From assembly GCA_016865895.1 (NCBI GenBank), contig VGNY01000010.1, forward strand, positions 1 through 37,776: a DNA stretch of 37,776 nucleotides, read 5' to 3'. The position numbers and the translations under genes are program-made. Numbering within the stretch: position 1 is the first letter of the stretch; every line of letters begins with the position of its first letter. This stretch comes from Chloroflexota bacterium. Lineage in GTDB: Bacteria > Chloroflexota > Dehalococcoidia > GIF9 > UBA5629. The notes beneath the pieces were generated by a model. It was not told the origin of the DNA. It did no database searches and was given only the letters and a program-made list of their open reading frames with translations. Shown here piece by piece: positions 15,864 through 23,733 of the stretch.

Positions 15864-18800
15864 ATGTCAGAGCAGAAGGTCGTTTTTGTTTGCCAAGGCA
15901 CGGGCTGTGTTTCAGGCGGCTCAGATGCTGTTTACGATGCACTCAAATCAGAGGTAGAGCGGCAAAGATTGGCGGGTGTTGAAATAGACTTCACTGGTTG
16001 TCATGGCTTTTGTGAGCAGGGTCCCAATGTAGTCATCGAACCTGAGGGTATTTTCTACACCCACGTAGAGCCGGGGGATACGCCCGAGATTGTTAGCTCC
16101 CACCTGAAAGGTGGCAAGCCGGTGGAACGCCTCTTCTATCGTGACCCTGTTACAGGTCAAAGTATACCGTATTATTCAGAAATAAACTTCTATAAAAAGC
16201 AGCAACGTGTCATCCTGCGTAATTGTGGTCACATTAATCCGGAGAAGATTGACCACTATATTGCTAGTGGAGGTTATAGAGCGCTCAGGAAGGTTATCCT
16301 TATCACACCTGACGAAGTCATCGAAGAAATCAAGAAGTCTGGGTTGCGTGGTCGGGGTGGGGCTGGTTTCCCTACCGGGCGAAAGTGGGAGTTTTGCCGG
16401 AACTCACCTGGCGGCACGAAGTACGTCATTTGTAATGCTGACGAAGGTGACCCTGGTGCCTTCATGGACCGCTCTATCTTGGAAGCTGACCCTCATTCTG
16501 TTATCGAGGGTCTAACGATTGCTGGATATGCCATAGGTGCCAGGGAGGGGTACATTTATGTGCGTGCTGAATATCCGTTGGCGGTGAAGCGATTTCGTAT
16601 TGCTCTAGAGCAAGCTAAGAAAAAGGGTTTTCTCGGTGACAATATTCTTGGCTCGCACTTCTCTTTCATAATTCATGTCAAGGAAGGTGCTGGTGCCTTT
16701 GTTTGTGGTGAGGAGACAGCACTGCTTGCTTCTATTGAGAGCAAAAGAGGCATGCCTCGCCCTCGTCCACCCTTCCCAGCACAGTCTGGTTTGGATGGGA
16801 AACCCAGCAATATCAACAACGTGAAAACGCTGGCTTCAGTCCCTGTCATTATTGATAAAGGTGCTGAGTGGTTCGCCAGCTTAGGCACTGAGAAAAGCAA
16901 GGGGACTGCTGTTTTTGCTCTTACTGGTAAGATTGCCAATAGCGGCTTGGTGGAGGTGCCGATGGGTACTCCGCTTGCTACTGTTATCTTCGATATCGGT
17001 GGTGGTATCCCCCGTGGTAAGAGGTTCAAAGCAGTACAGACGGGTGGCCCCTCAGGCGGGTGTATCTCAACCCAGTTCATAGATACCACGGTGGACTATG
17101 ATTCTCTGGCTCAGTTAGGCTCCATTATGGGGTCTGGTGGCATGGTGGTTATGGATGAGGCCACCTGTATGGTTGAGGTGGCTCGCTATTTCTTGAGTTT
17201 TACTCAAGATGAGTCCTGTGGGAAATGCGTCCCTTGCCGTTTGGGAACAAAGCAGATGCTAGAAATTTTGACCCGAATCACTCAAGGGAAAGGGCGCGAT
17301 GCAGATATGGATACTCTGCTTAATATAGCCAGGACAGTCAAGGAGTGTTCACTGTGCGGCCTGGGTCAGACCTGTCCCAACCCTGTGCTGACAACAATTA
17401 ACTATTTCAGGGATGAGTATGAAGCTCACATAAAAGAAAAAAAGTGCCCCGCCGCAGTGTGTGACTCCTTGATGGTATCGCCGTGCCAGCATACTTGCCC
17501 GGTTGGAATTAACATTCCTAAATATGTTGCCCATATCGCTGCCGGGGAGTATCTAGAGTCTATTGAAACAATCAGGGACCGGAATCCGTTTCCAGCGATA
17601 TGCGGGCGCATCTGTCATCATCCCTGTGAGGGCAGGTGTCGTAGGGGTGAGCTTGATGAGCCTGTAGCCATCAGGTCGCTGAAACGGTTTGCTGCCGATT
17701 GGTACTTTGACAATTTGGCTGAATTACCTCCACCCACGCCTTTCCCTAGAACTAAATCTCAGAAAGCGGCAGTGGTAGGTGCTGGTCCTACCGGACTTAG
17801 TTGTGCTTATTACTTAGCCCAGATGGGTTACGGAGTTACCGTTTTTGAGGCTTTGCCTGTTGGTGGGGGCATGCTCTCTGTGGCTATACCTGAATTTCGA
17901 TTGCCTCGTAAAGTTATTCAACAGGAGATTGAATATATCGCCAAACGTGGAGTTGACATAAGATATGACATGCCAATCGGGGTGAGCTACACTGTGGACG
18001 ACCTTCTTAAGAAAGATGGTTACTCGGCCGTGTTTATCGCTGCTGGAGCTCAGAGAAGCCAGCGGATAGGTATACCTGGTGAACTGGAGGATGTCGAGGG
18101 TTTCCATTATGGGCTGAGGTTCTTGAGGGATGTCAAAGTCGGAAAACAGGTTCGAGTCGGGCATAGAGTGGCGGTTATTGGGGGTGGGAATGTGGCTCTT
18201 GATGCTGCGCGCACAGCTCTCCGTCTTGGTGCTGATGAAGTCAGCATCTTCTATCGCCGGTCGCGGGAGGAAATGCCGGTGACCGAGGTGGAATATGATG
18301 AGACAGTAGCTGAGGGCATTAGCGTTAATTTTCTGGTCAGTCCTACGCGCATAGTCAGTGACAATTGGAAGGTTACCGGCTTGCAGTGTAGTCGTATGCA
18401 GTTGGGCGAGATGGATGTCAGTGGGCGCCGTAGACCGGTGCCGATTCCGGGCTCAGAATTTTTCGCTGAAGCTGATACCGTAATTGCTGCGGTTGGCCAA
18501 GCTCCTGACCTATCGTTTTTACCGCCTGACAGCGCTCTCGAGCGGACACGCTGGGAGACACTGGCTGTTGACAATAATACCTTGGCTACTAATGTCCCCG
18601 GTGTCTTCGCTGGCGGTGACTTTGTCACCGGCCCAGGCATGGTCATAGATGCTATTGCCGCTGGTAGGAGAGGGGCTTTAGCTATAGATAAATACCTTAA
18701 GGCGGATACCTCAAGGGTAGAGATGTATGACCTGAAGACTGAGGTCATTGTGGAAGCTGCCACTAAGGTAGAGGAAGAAACATGGGAAGCGCAGCCGCGG

Positions 18801-18926
18801 CTGGAAGTGCCGACACTTCCCACCGAAAAAAGGAAACACAGCTTTGATGAGATAGAGCTTAGCTTCTCAGAGGAGAAGGCGAAGCATGAGGCTAAGCGGT
18901 GCTTGAGGTGCGACCTGGAGCGATGA
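15864..18926 (+). CDS. NuoF-GltD fusion: NADH-binding flavin subunit joined to a glutamate-synthase-beta-like oxidoreductase
   Basis: A 1020-residue fusion. First comes a thioredoxin-like [2Fe-2S] domain (C10, C15, C46, C50). The NuoF part follows: FMN/NADH site GRGGAGFPTGRKW (163-175), NADEGDPGAF (191-200), and the 4Fe-4S ligands C452, C455, C458, C498. A GltD-type unit follows: an eight-Cys domain binding two 4Fe-4S clusters (C528 to C592), the FAD motif GAGPTG (639-644), and a second dinucleotide fold VIGGGNVALDAA. It ends CLRCD. It thus has two flavins and two pyridine-nucleotide sites, as HydB-like and NfnB-like enzymes have separately. ATG 15864 (GAGGGAAAGGG upstream) is preferred over TTG 15837. 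Confidence 0.92.
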   Translation: MSEQKVVFVCQGTGCVSGGSDAVYDALKSEVERQRLAGVEIDFTGCHGFCEQGPNVVIEPEGIFYTHVEPGDTPEIVSSHLKGGKPVERLFYRDPVTGQSIPYYSEINFYKKQQRVILRNCGHINPEKIDHYIASGGYRALRKVILITPDEVIEEIKKSGLRGRGGAGFPTGRKWEFCRNSPGGTKYVICNADEGDPGAFMDRSILEADPHSVIEGLTIAGYAIGAREGYIYVRAEYPLAVKRFRIALEQAKKKGFLGDNILGSHFSFIIHVKEGAGAFVCGEETALLASIESKRGMPRPRPPFPAQSGLDGKPSNINNVKTLASVPVIIDKGAEWFASLGTEKSKGTAVFALTGKIANSGLVEVPMGTPLATVIFDIGGGIPRGKRFKAVQTGGPSGGCISTQFIDTTVDYDSLAQLGSIMGSGGMVVMDEATCMVEVARYFLSFTQDESCGKCVPCRLGTKQMLEILTRITQGKGRDADMDTLLNIARTVKECSLCGLGQTCPNPVLTTINYFRDEYEAHIKEKKCPAAVCDSLMVSPCQHTCPVGINIPKYVAHIAAGEYLESIETIRDRNPFPAICGRICHHPCEGRCRRGELDEPVAIRSLKRFAADWYFDNLAELPPPTPFPRTKSQKAAVVGAGPTGLSCAYYLAQMGYGVTVFEALPVGGGMLSVAIPEFRLPRKVIQQEIEYIAKRGVDIRYDMPIGVSYTVDDLLKKDGYSAVFIAAGAQRSQRIGIPGELEDVEGFHYGLRFLRDVKVGKQVRVGHRVAVIGGGNVALDAARTALRLGADEVSIFYRRSREEMPVTEVEYDETVAEGISVNFLVSPTRIVSDNWKVTGLQCSRMQLGEMDVSGRRRPVPIPGSEFFAEADTVIAAVGQAPDLSFLPPDSALERTRWETLAVDNNTLATNVPGVFAGGDFVTGPGMVIDAIAAGRRGALAIDKYLKADTSRVEMYDLKTEVIVEAATKVEEETWEAQPRLEVPTLPTEKRKHSFDEIELSFSEEKAKHEAKRCLRCDLER

Positions 18927-18979
18927 TGACTGGGATTGCTCGGAGGAATGCTCTATTGGTTAATTAGGAGGGTGTGACG

Positions 18980-19624
18980 ATGAAATCTATCACTAAACAG
19001 AAGTCTTTTGATGAAATCAGAGAGCAATTGGAAGGATTAGACAGGGTTTACATCATTGGCTGTGGTACTTGTGCCACCATGACAAAAACTGGGGGTATAG
19101 AGGAAGTTCAGGATATGAAGGACCGTCTTCAGGAACTGGGTAAAATTGTTACCGGCTCGACGGTTATCCCTACCGCTTGTGATGAGATGACGGAAGTTGC
19201 TCTCAAAGAGAACAATGGAGCCATCAGTAGTTCGAACTGTATTCTGGTCATGTCCTGTGCCTTGGGGGTGCACAAAGTCAGTTGCTATATTGATAGATTT
19301 GTCATTCCGGCGCTGGATACGCTATTCATCGGCTTGGAGGATGAGCCAGGCAACTTTCATGAAGTCTGTGCCCAGTGCGGTCAGTGTGTTTTAGGTCAAA
19401 CTGCTGGTATTTGTCCGCTAACGGCTTGCCATAAGGGATTGCTAAACGGACCATGCGGCGGTACTAATAGAGGCAAGTGCGAGGTAGACATAACAAAGGA
19501 TTGTGCCTGGACACTCATATATCAGCGACTGGAAGCACAGGGCAGGCTTGATATGATGCGCAAGTATCAGCCGCCCAAGAACTTCCAGGCGGCACCCAGG
19601 CCGCGAACGATCAAAATCGCATGA
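18980..19624 (+). CDS. metV: MetV-like zinc/iron-sulfur partner of methylenetetrahydrofolate reductase
   Basis: A 214-residue protein of the methylene-tetrahydrofolate reductase C-terminal (MetV) family. It has 13 cysteines. The dense motif C130-x2-C133-x2-C136 ... C145 ... C150 ... C159 ... C167, with GPCGGTNRGKCEV, is the family hallmark. In acetogens MetV binds MetF and helps bring electrons to its flavin. ATG 18980 is chosen because TAGGAGGG lies 7 bases upstream; a GTG at 18974 is possible. It lies 54 bp after the NuoF-GltD gene and 16 bp before metF, so all five genes are probably one operon. Confidence 0.9.
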   Translation: MKSITKQKSFDEIREQLEGLDRVYIIGCGTCATMTKTGGIEEVQDMKDRLQELGKIVTGSTVIPTACDEMTEVALKENNGAISSSNCILVMSCALGVHKVSCYIDRFVIPALDTLFIGLEDEPGNFHEVCAQCGQCVLGQTAGICPLTACHKGLLNGPCGGTNRGKCEVDITKDCAWTLIYQRLEAQGRLDMMRKYQPPKNFQAAPRPRTIKIA

Positions 19625-19640
19625 GGGGAAGGAGATGCTT

Positions 19641-20525
19641 ATGGTAACACGCTTTAAAGAAGCTCTAAACTCCGGCAAGTTTGTAATAACCAGTGAGATT
19701 GGGCCACCTAAAGGTACCAACATTGAGAAGATGCACCATCACATTGACCTTCTCAAAGATAAAATTGTTGCCATGAATGTCACTGACCATCAAAGCTCGG
19801 TGATGCGTTTTCCTTCTATCGGTGGTTGTCTGGCGATTAAAGAGCATGGTGGTGAGCCGATACTGCAGATGACCTGCCGCGACCGAAACCGTCTTGCTCT
19901 TCAAGCTGAACTGCTTTTTGCCTATACTAGAGGTGTAAGGAATGTCCTCTGCCTTACCGGAGACGCTGTTCCAGTTGGTGACCATAAAGAGGCCAAGGGC
20001 GTCTTTGACCTGGATTCAGTTCAACTGTTAAAGGCTATCCGCCAGATGGAATCAGGTAAAGACCTTGGTGGCAATGACCTCGATGGGGCTGTTGAATTCT
20101 GCGCTGGGGCTATAGTCACACCAGAAGCTAACCCGATAGAACCTCAATTGCTCAAGTTTGAAAAGAAGGTCGAAGCTGGAGCTGAATTCTTTCAGACTCA
20201 AGCTATCTACGACCTGGATAACTTTGGCAAATTCATGAAGTATGCTCGGCAGTTCCCCGTCAAAATTCTGGCCGGGATAGTCTTGCTTACCTCGGCAAGG
20301 ATGGCGAAATATATGACTGAGAATGTACCCGGCATCTTTGTGCCTCAGAACCTGATTGATGAGCTAGCCGCTGCCCCCAAAGGTGAAGCACTAAATAAGG
20401 GTATTGAGATCGCTGGCAGAATGATTGCCGCTCTGAAAAAGGATTCCATATGTGACGGAGTCCATGTTATGGCCATCGGCAGGGAAGAATTAGTTCCGGA
20501 CATACTAGCCGCCGCTGGTCTTTGA
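19641..20525 (+). CDS. metF: methylenetetrahydrofolate reductase
   Basis: A 294-residue flavin-binding TIM-barrel enzyme that reduces 5,10-methylene-THF to 5-methyl-THF in the methyl branch of the Wood-Ljungdahl pathway. Family features are FVITSEIGPPKGTN near the start (catalytic Glu), NVTDHQSS, LQMTCRDRNR, NVLCLTGD, and FFQTQAIYD. It is cytoplasmic. ATG 19641 is preferred over ATG 19635 because AAGGAG (19629-19634) is then 6 bases away instead of touching. No fused C-terminal domain is present; that role is taken by the MetV protein upstream. Confidence 0.95.
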   Translation: MVTRFKEALNSGKFVITSEIGPPKGTNIEKMHHHIDLLKDKIVAMNVTDHQSSVMRFPSIGGCLAIKEHGGEPILQMTCRDRNRLALQAELLFAYTRGVRNVLCLTGDAVPVGDHKEAKGVFDLDSVQLLKAIRQMESGKDLGGNDLDGAVEFCAGAIVTPEANPIEPQLLKFEKKVEAGAEFFQTQAIYDLDNFGKFMKYARQFPVKILAGIVLLTSARMAKYMTENVPGIFVPQNLIDELAAAPKGEALNKGIEIAGRMIAALKKDSICDGVHVMAIGREELVPDILAAAGL

Positions 20526-20579
20526 ACACTTCAAACAAACTATCGCAAAGACTTGCCAATTTCGGACAGGACAGCGCTG

Positions 20580-20966
20580 ATGAAAACTATAGGTAGAATC
20601 TTGCTTGTTCTGGGGATGGTAGGGCTGCTGCTGACTCTGATATTTTGGCTTCCGGCAAAAATCAACCTACTCATTGTGGTGCTTATTTCTATAGTTTGCG
20701 TGGTGTCTATCTGGGGAGGGGGAAAGCTGTCTCTGGTAAGAGTAGAATCCAGGCAAGAGTCGATAAGCACGCATCAACCGATGACTCAGCAAGTTCAAGG
20801 AATGCAGCAAAGGGTCACCTGTTCTAAATGCGGTGGGCAATGTGCCCATGGTCAGCGGTTCTGCGGAGCCTGCGGTTCGAGCCTGGCATCTTATTGTCCC
20901 ACTTGCGGTGCTGCTATTGCCGCCCCATCAAAGTTCTGTGGAAATTGCGGCACCTCGCTGGGTTGA
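20580..20966 (+). CDS. two-span membrane protein with double zinc ribbon
   Basis: A 128-residue protein. Two hydrophobic segments lie near residues 4-25 and 30-50. A linker follows, then two zinc ribbons of the double-zinc-ribbon type: CSKCGGQ...FCGACGSSL and CPTCGAA...FCGNCGTSL. The ribbons are most likely cytoplasmic. The function is unknown. ATG 20580 is chosen because the in-frame upstream extension lacks a ribosome binding site; AGGACAG precedes this ATG. It lies 54 bp after metF and may be read through from that operon. Confidence 0.75.
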   Translation: MKTIGRILLVLGMVGLLLTLIFWLPAKINLLIVVLISIVCVVSIWGGGKLSLVRVESRQESISTHQPMTQQVQGMQQRVTCSKCGGQCAHGQRFCGACGSSLASYCPTCGAAIAAPSKFCGNCGTSLG

Positions 20967-20997
20967 AAAGTTGACACTAGACTCATTTACGGAGGGA

Positions 20998-21295
20998 TTT
21001 GGAAATTTAGGCTGTCATTACGAGCCTTTCGTCCTATGTCATCGTGAGCCCTTCGCCTTCTGTCATTCTGAGCGTAGCGAAGAATCTCATACCGTTCAGG
21101 ATAAACCCCGTGAAGAACTTGGAGACCCTTCGCTATTGCTCAGGGTGACAGTTAATGTTCAGGATAAACTCCGAGCGGCACCCCCTTACGCCCAACCCCA
21201 AGATTCTTCGGTCGCCCTTCCGTGGAAGGGCTCTCTCAGAATAACAGAAAGAGTCGAGATTGCCACGGCACTTTATGTCTTACAATGACGATTAG
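20998..21295. repeat. GTCATTCTGAGCG-type repeat cluster
   Basis: The gap between the zinc-ribbon gene and the deacetylase gene holds several copies of this family. TGTCATTCTGAGCGTAGCGA (21060-21079) is the clearest copy. CCCTTCGCTATTGCTCAGGG (21126-21145) is an inverted partner. GTTCAGGATAAACTCC units (near 21098 and 21157) repeat, and GAGATTGCCACGGCAC lies near 21257. Open frames across it are spurious. I see no promoter of note. Confidence 0.7.
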
Positions 21296-21314
21296 GAATA
21301 TCTCCCGTTGATAG

Positions 21315-22445
21315 GTGGTGGTAGAGAAAAGGAGAAAGGTGGCTGTTGGGATTTTATATCAGGAAGGGCTGAAGGAATATGATTTCGGCCCGGGGCATCC
21401 TTTCCGCGGCGCGCGCTCTGAAGTGTTTCTCCAATTCTTGAGGCAGAATATTGCCGAGGATGATAATTATCGAATTCTAAAAGCCGCCCCTGCGACTGAA
21501 GATGACTTACTCTTGATTTGCCAGAAGGACTATATCGAGTTCACTGAAGGATACTTCAAAGCTGCAAATCTGGGTTTGACTTTCCCCGGCCGGTTCTATG
21601 ACTATCACAGCATGGATAATATGCCTATTGGTAGACCGGGGAAGTTAGAAGAAGCGGCCAGACTGGTTATTGGGCAGGCTAAGATGGCTTGCGATTTGGT
21701 GCAGGCTGGCATATATAAGAAAGTGATTTCAGTTGGCGGTGGATTGCATCATGCCAGGCCTTCCTACGGGGAAGGATTTTGCCTGTACAATGATGTCGCT
21801 TTCTGTGGTTTCTATCTAATGCACCAGCACAAACTTGACAGGATTCTGATTCTGGACACCGATGCTCATGCCGGGAACGGGACTGCTGAGTATTTCTACG
21901 AGGAGCCAAAGGTATTGTTTATTGACCTGCATCAGAACCCGAGGACTCTTTATCCCGGAACCGGTTTTGCCCACCAAATCGGCGCTGGCGAAGGGAAAGG
22001 CTTTACCGTCAATGTCCCGATGCCAGTCGGTGCTGGCTATGATTCCTATCGGTTGGTTTTCGAGTCTATAGTGGAGCCATTGGCTCGGGAATTCAAACCT
22101 CAAATTATTGTTAGGAATGGAGGTTCTGACCCCCATTTTAACGACCAACTGACTGCATTGGGGCTATCGGTGAAAGGGTTTAGAATGATTGGGGAGAAGG
22201 TAAGGGAAATGGCGAAGGTGTGTGGTGATAAAGTCATTGACCTGATTGCTTCGGGCTATAATGAGAAGGTTCTGCCCTATGCCTGGCTGGCTTTGATTTC
22301 TGGATTGGCTGGCTTCAAGCTCGATGTATTGGAACCGGAGCCTATGCCTCAGCGATTTATGTCTGACACTGCTTTTATTCAGACACAGAAGGTGATAGAA
22401 GAGGTCAGGAGTAACCTTAAAGATTATTGGACATGTTTGCGGTAA
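21315..22445 (+). CDS. histone deacetylase family (acetoin-utilisation/AcuC type) hydrolase
   Basis: A 376-residue arginase-fold zinc amidohydrolase. The active-site pair is H145-H146 in GGGLHHARPSYGEGFC. The zinc ligands are D183 and H185 in DTDAHAGNGT, plus D272 in NGGSDPHFNDQ. A Tyr in SGYNEKVLPYAW (about 313) is at the usual catalytic Tyr position. Prokaryotic members remove acyl groups from proteins or polyamines; which applies here is unknown. The GTG start (21315, or GTG 21318) has a weak site (GATAGG). It stands alone between a repeat cluster and the HdrB-like gene. Confidence 0.9.
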   Translation: MVVEKRRKVAVGILYQEGLKEYDFGPGHPFRGARSEVFLQFLRQNIAEDDNYRILKAAPATEDDLLLICQKDYIEFTEGYFKAANLGLTFPGRFYDYHSMDNMPIGRPGKLEEAARLVIGQAKMACDLVQAGIYKKVISVGGGLHHARPSYGEGFCLYNDVAFCGFYLMHQHKLDRILILDTDAHAGNGTAEYFYEEPKVLFIDLHQNPRTLYPGTGFAHQIGAGEGKGFTVNVPMPVGAGYDSYRLVFESIVEPLAREFKPQIIVRNGGSDPHFNDQLTALGLSVKGFRMIGEKVREMAKVCGDKVIDLIASGYNEKVLPYAWLALISGLAGFKLDVLEPEPMPQRFMSDTAFIQTQKVIEEVRSNLKDYWTCLR

Positions 22446-22466
22446 AAGCTGTGCAGGAAGCTTTTT
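22444..22466 (+). terminator. short terminator-like hairpin after the deacetylase gene
   Basis: AAAAGCT (22444-22450), an 8-nt loop, then AGCTTTTT (22459-22466). It overlaps the stop codon. The stem is short and A/T-rich, so termination efficiency is doubtful. Confidence 0.4.
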
Positions 22467-22567
22467 ACCTGCTGGTATGTCACTTCTTGGATTAGCCATG
22501 TGTGAAGTGCTATACTCGAAGGTGGCAAGTTTCTTGCTGTAGGTGAATTACTATTAGGGGGGATAAG

Positions 22568-23365
22568 ATGATAGATACCAAACTGGTAGATAACATTAGG
22601 TCTTATGGTACTTGCAAAGGTTCGGGGGAAGAAAGGCGAAAGATTCTGGTGGATGACATTGGGTTCAGAATAGGCGAGAAGGCGGAGTATGTCCTTATCA
22701 CCGGCTGTTTTCAGCCTGAGGGGATGCCACACGTGATGCGGGCACTGAAGAATCTACTCGACCGTTTCCAGGTGGACTGTACGCTGCTGCAAAAGGAGTA
22801 TTGCTGCGGCTGGATGCCACTGGGGCAGCCTGCGGTGATGGCCAAGAACGAGGATGACATCGCCAAGACGAAAGAGTTGGCCAGAGAGTTCATTTTGGAG
22901 AACTTCAAACAAGCTGAGGCGTTAGGGGCGAAGTCAATCGTCTTGTTCTGTAGCGCTTGTGAGCCTAATTATACCAACTGTCTGGGAGCTACTAAGCTGG
23001 AGGTCATCTCTTACAGTGGGCTCCTCGACCGCTATTTCACCGGTGGTAAGTTGAATTTGGAGCTGGACTATTATGCCGGGTGCTACAGATTTCGACGGCG
23101 GATAACCACCGAGCCAGTGGATGTTTCACCTGCGGTGCGAGTGCTCAACAAGATACAATGGCTCAAGGTGAACTATCTGGATACTAACCTGTGCTGCTAC
23201 ATACCGTCGCATCAGGAGCAGCTCATTGGTAGCCTGACAACTAAGACATTAGTCAACATCTGTTCCGGTTGCTACCACAGTCTCAGAGGTAAGCTACAGG
23301 AGAAGCCTGATATTCAAGTAAAGATGTTGCCCGAGGTGGTGTGGGAGTCCGTTCGAGACAGGTAG
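22568..23365 (+). CDS. HdrB-like CCG-domain protein
   Basis: A 265-residue protein with two CCG-type cysteine modules. The first is C47, C79-C80-G, C128-x2-C131; the second is C172, C209-C210, C232-x2-C235. In heterodisulfide reductase HdrB such modules bind noncubane 4Fe-4S clusters that reduce disulfides. HdrA and HdrC are not adjacent. A role as thiol/disulfide or electron-transfer subunit for a neighbouring enzyme is possible but unproven. No signal peptide is seen. The site TTAGGGGGG is 6 bases before the ATG. A cupin and the DmsAB-like pair follow on the same strand. Confidence 0.85.
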   Translation: MIDTKLVDNIRSYGTCKGSGEERRKILVDDIGFRIGEKAEYVLITGCFQPEGMPHVMRALKNLLDRFQVDCTLLQKEYCCGWMPLGQPAVMAKNEDDIAKTKELAREFILENFKQAEALGAKSIVLFCSACEPNYTNCLGATKLEVISYSGLLDRYFTGGKLNLELDYYAGCYRFRRRITTEPVDVSPAVRVLNKIQWLKVNYLDTNLCCYIPSHQEQLIGSLTTKTLVNICSGCYHSLRGKLQEKPDIQVKMLPEVVWESVRDR

Positions 23366-23423
23366 TTCCGCGTCATTAGTGTCTCTTTTTTGCCAAACTT
23401 CCTGAGTGAAAGGAGCTGAAAAC

Positions 23424-23729
23424 ATGGCGCAAGTGGTAAGGTTAATTGACCTGGTGAACTATCAGGAAGGCTCTATCGTCAGCAGGGAGATAATAAGCAA
23501 GCCGACGGGAACGGTAACCTTATTTGCTTTCGACGCAGGACAAGGCTTGAGCGAGCATACGGCGCCGTTTGATGCGTTGGTTTATCTCCTTGATGGTGAA
23601 GCGGAAATCGTTATCTCTGGTAAAGCTCATCGCTTGAAGGAAGGTGAAATGGTGATAATGCCAGCCAATCAACCTCACGCCCTGAAAGCAATAACAAAAT
23701 TCAAGATGATTTTGACCATGATAAGATAG
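23424..23729 (+). CDS. small cupin-domain protein
   Basis: A 101-residue single cupin. Motif 1 is HTAPFDALVYLLDGEAEI (about 39-56) and motif 2 is GEMVIMPANQPHAL (about 74-87). Only one of the usual two His in motif 1 is seen, so metal binding may differ. ATG 23424 is chosen because AAAGGAG lies about 8 bases upstream; a GTG at 23406 would include that site. It ends 4 bp before the DmsA-like gene and is probably co-transcribed. The ligand or substrate is unknown. Confidence 0.85.
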   Translation: MAQVVRLIDLVNYQEGSIVSREIISKPTGTVTLFAFDAGQGLSEHTAPFDALVYLLDGEAEIVISGKAHRLKEGEMVIMPANQPHALKAITKFKMILTMIR

Positions 23730-23733
23730 CAAA

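Noticed and set aside
20833-21288. 151-residue plus-strand open frame
   Set aside because: It overlaps the zinc-ribbon gene in another frame and then runs through the repeat cluster; the translation shows repeat-derived stretches.
20998-21295. CRISPR array
   Set aside because: The repeats are palindromic, diverged and irregularly spaced, without equal spacers or cas genes.
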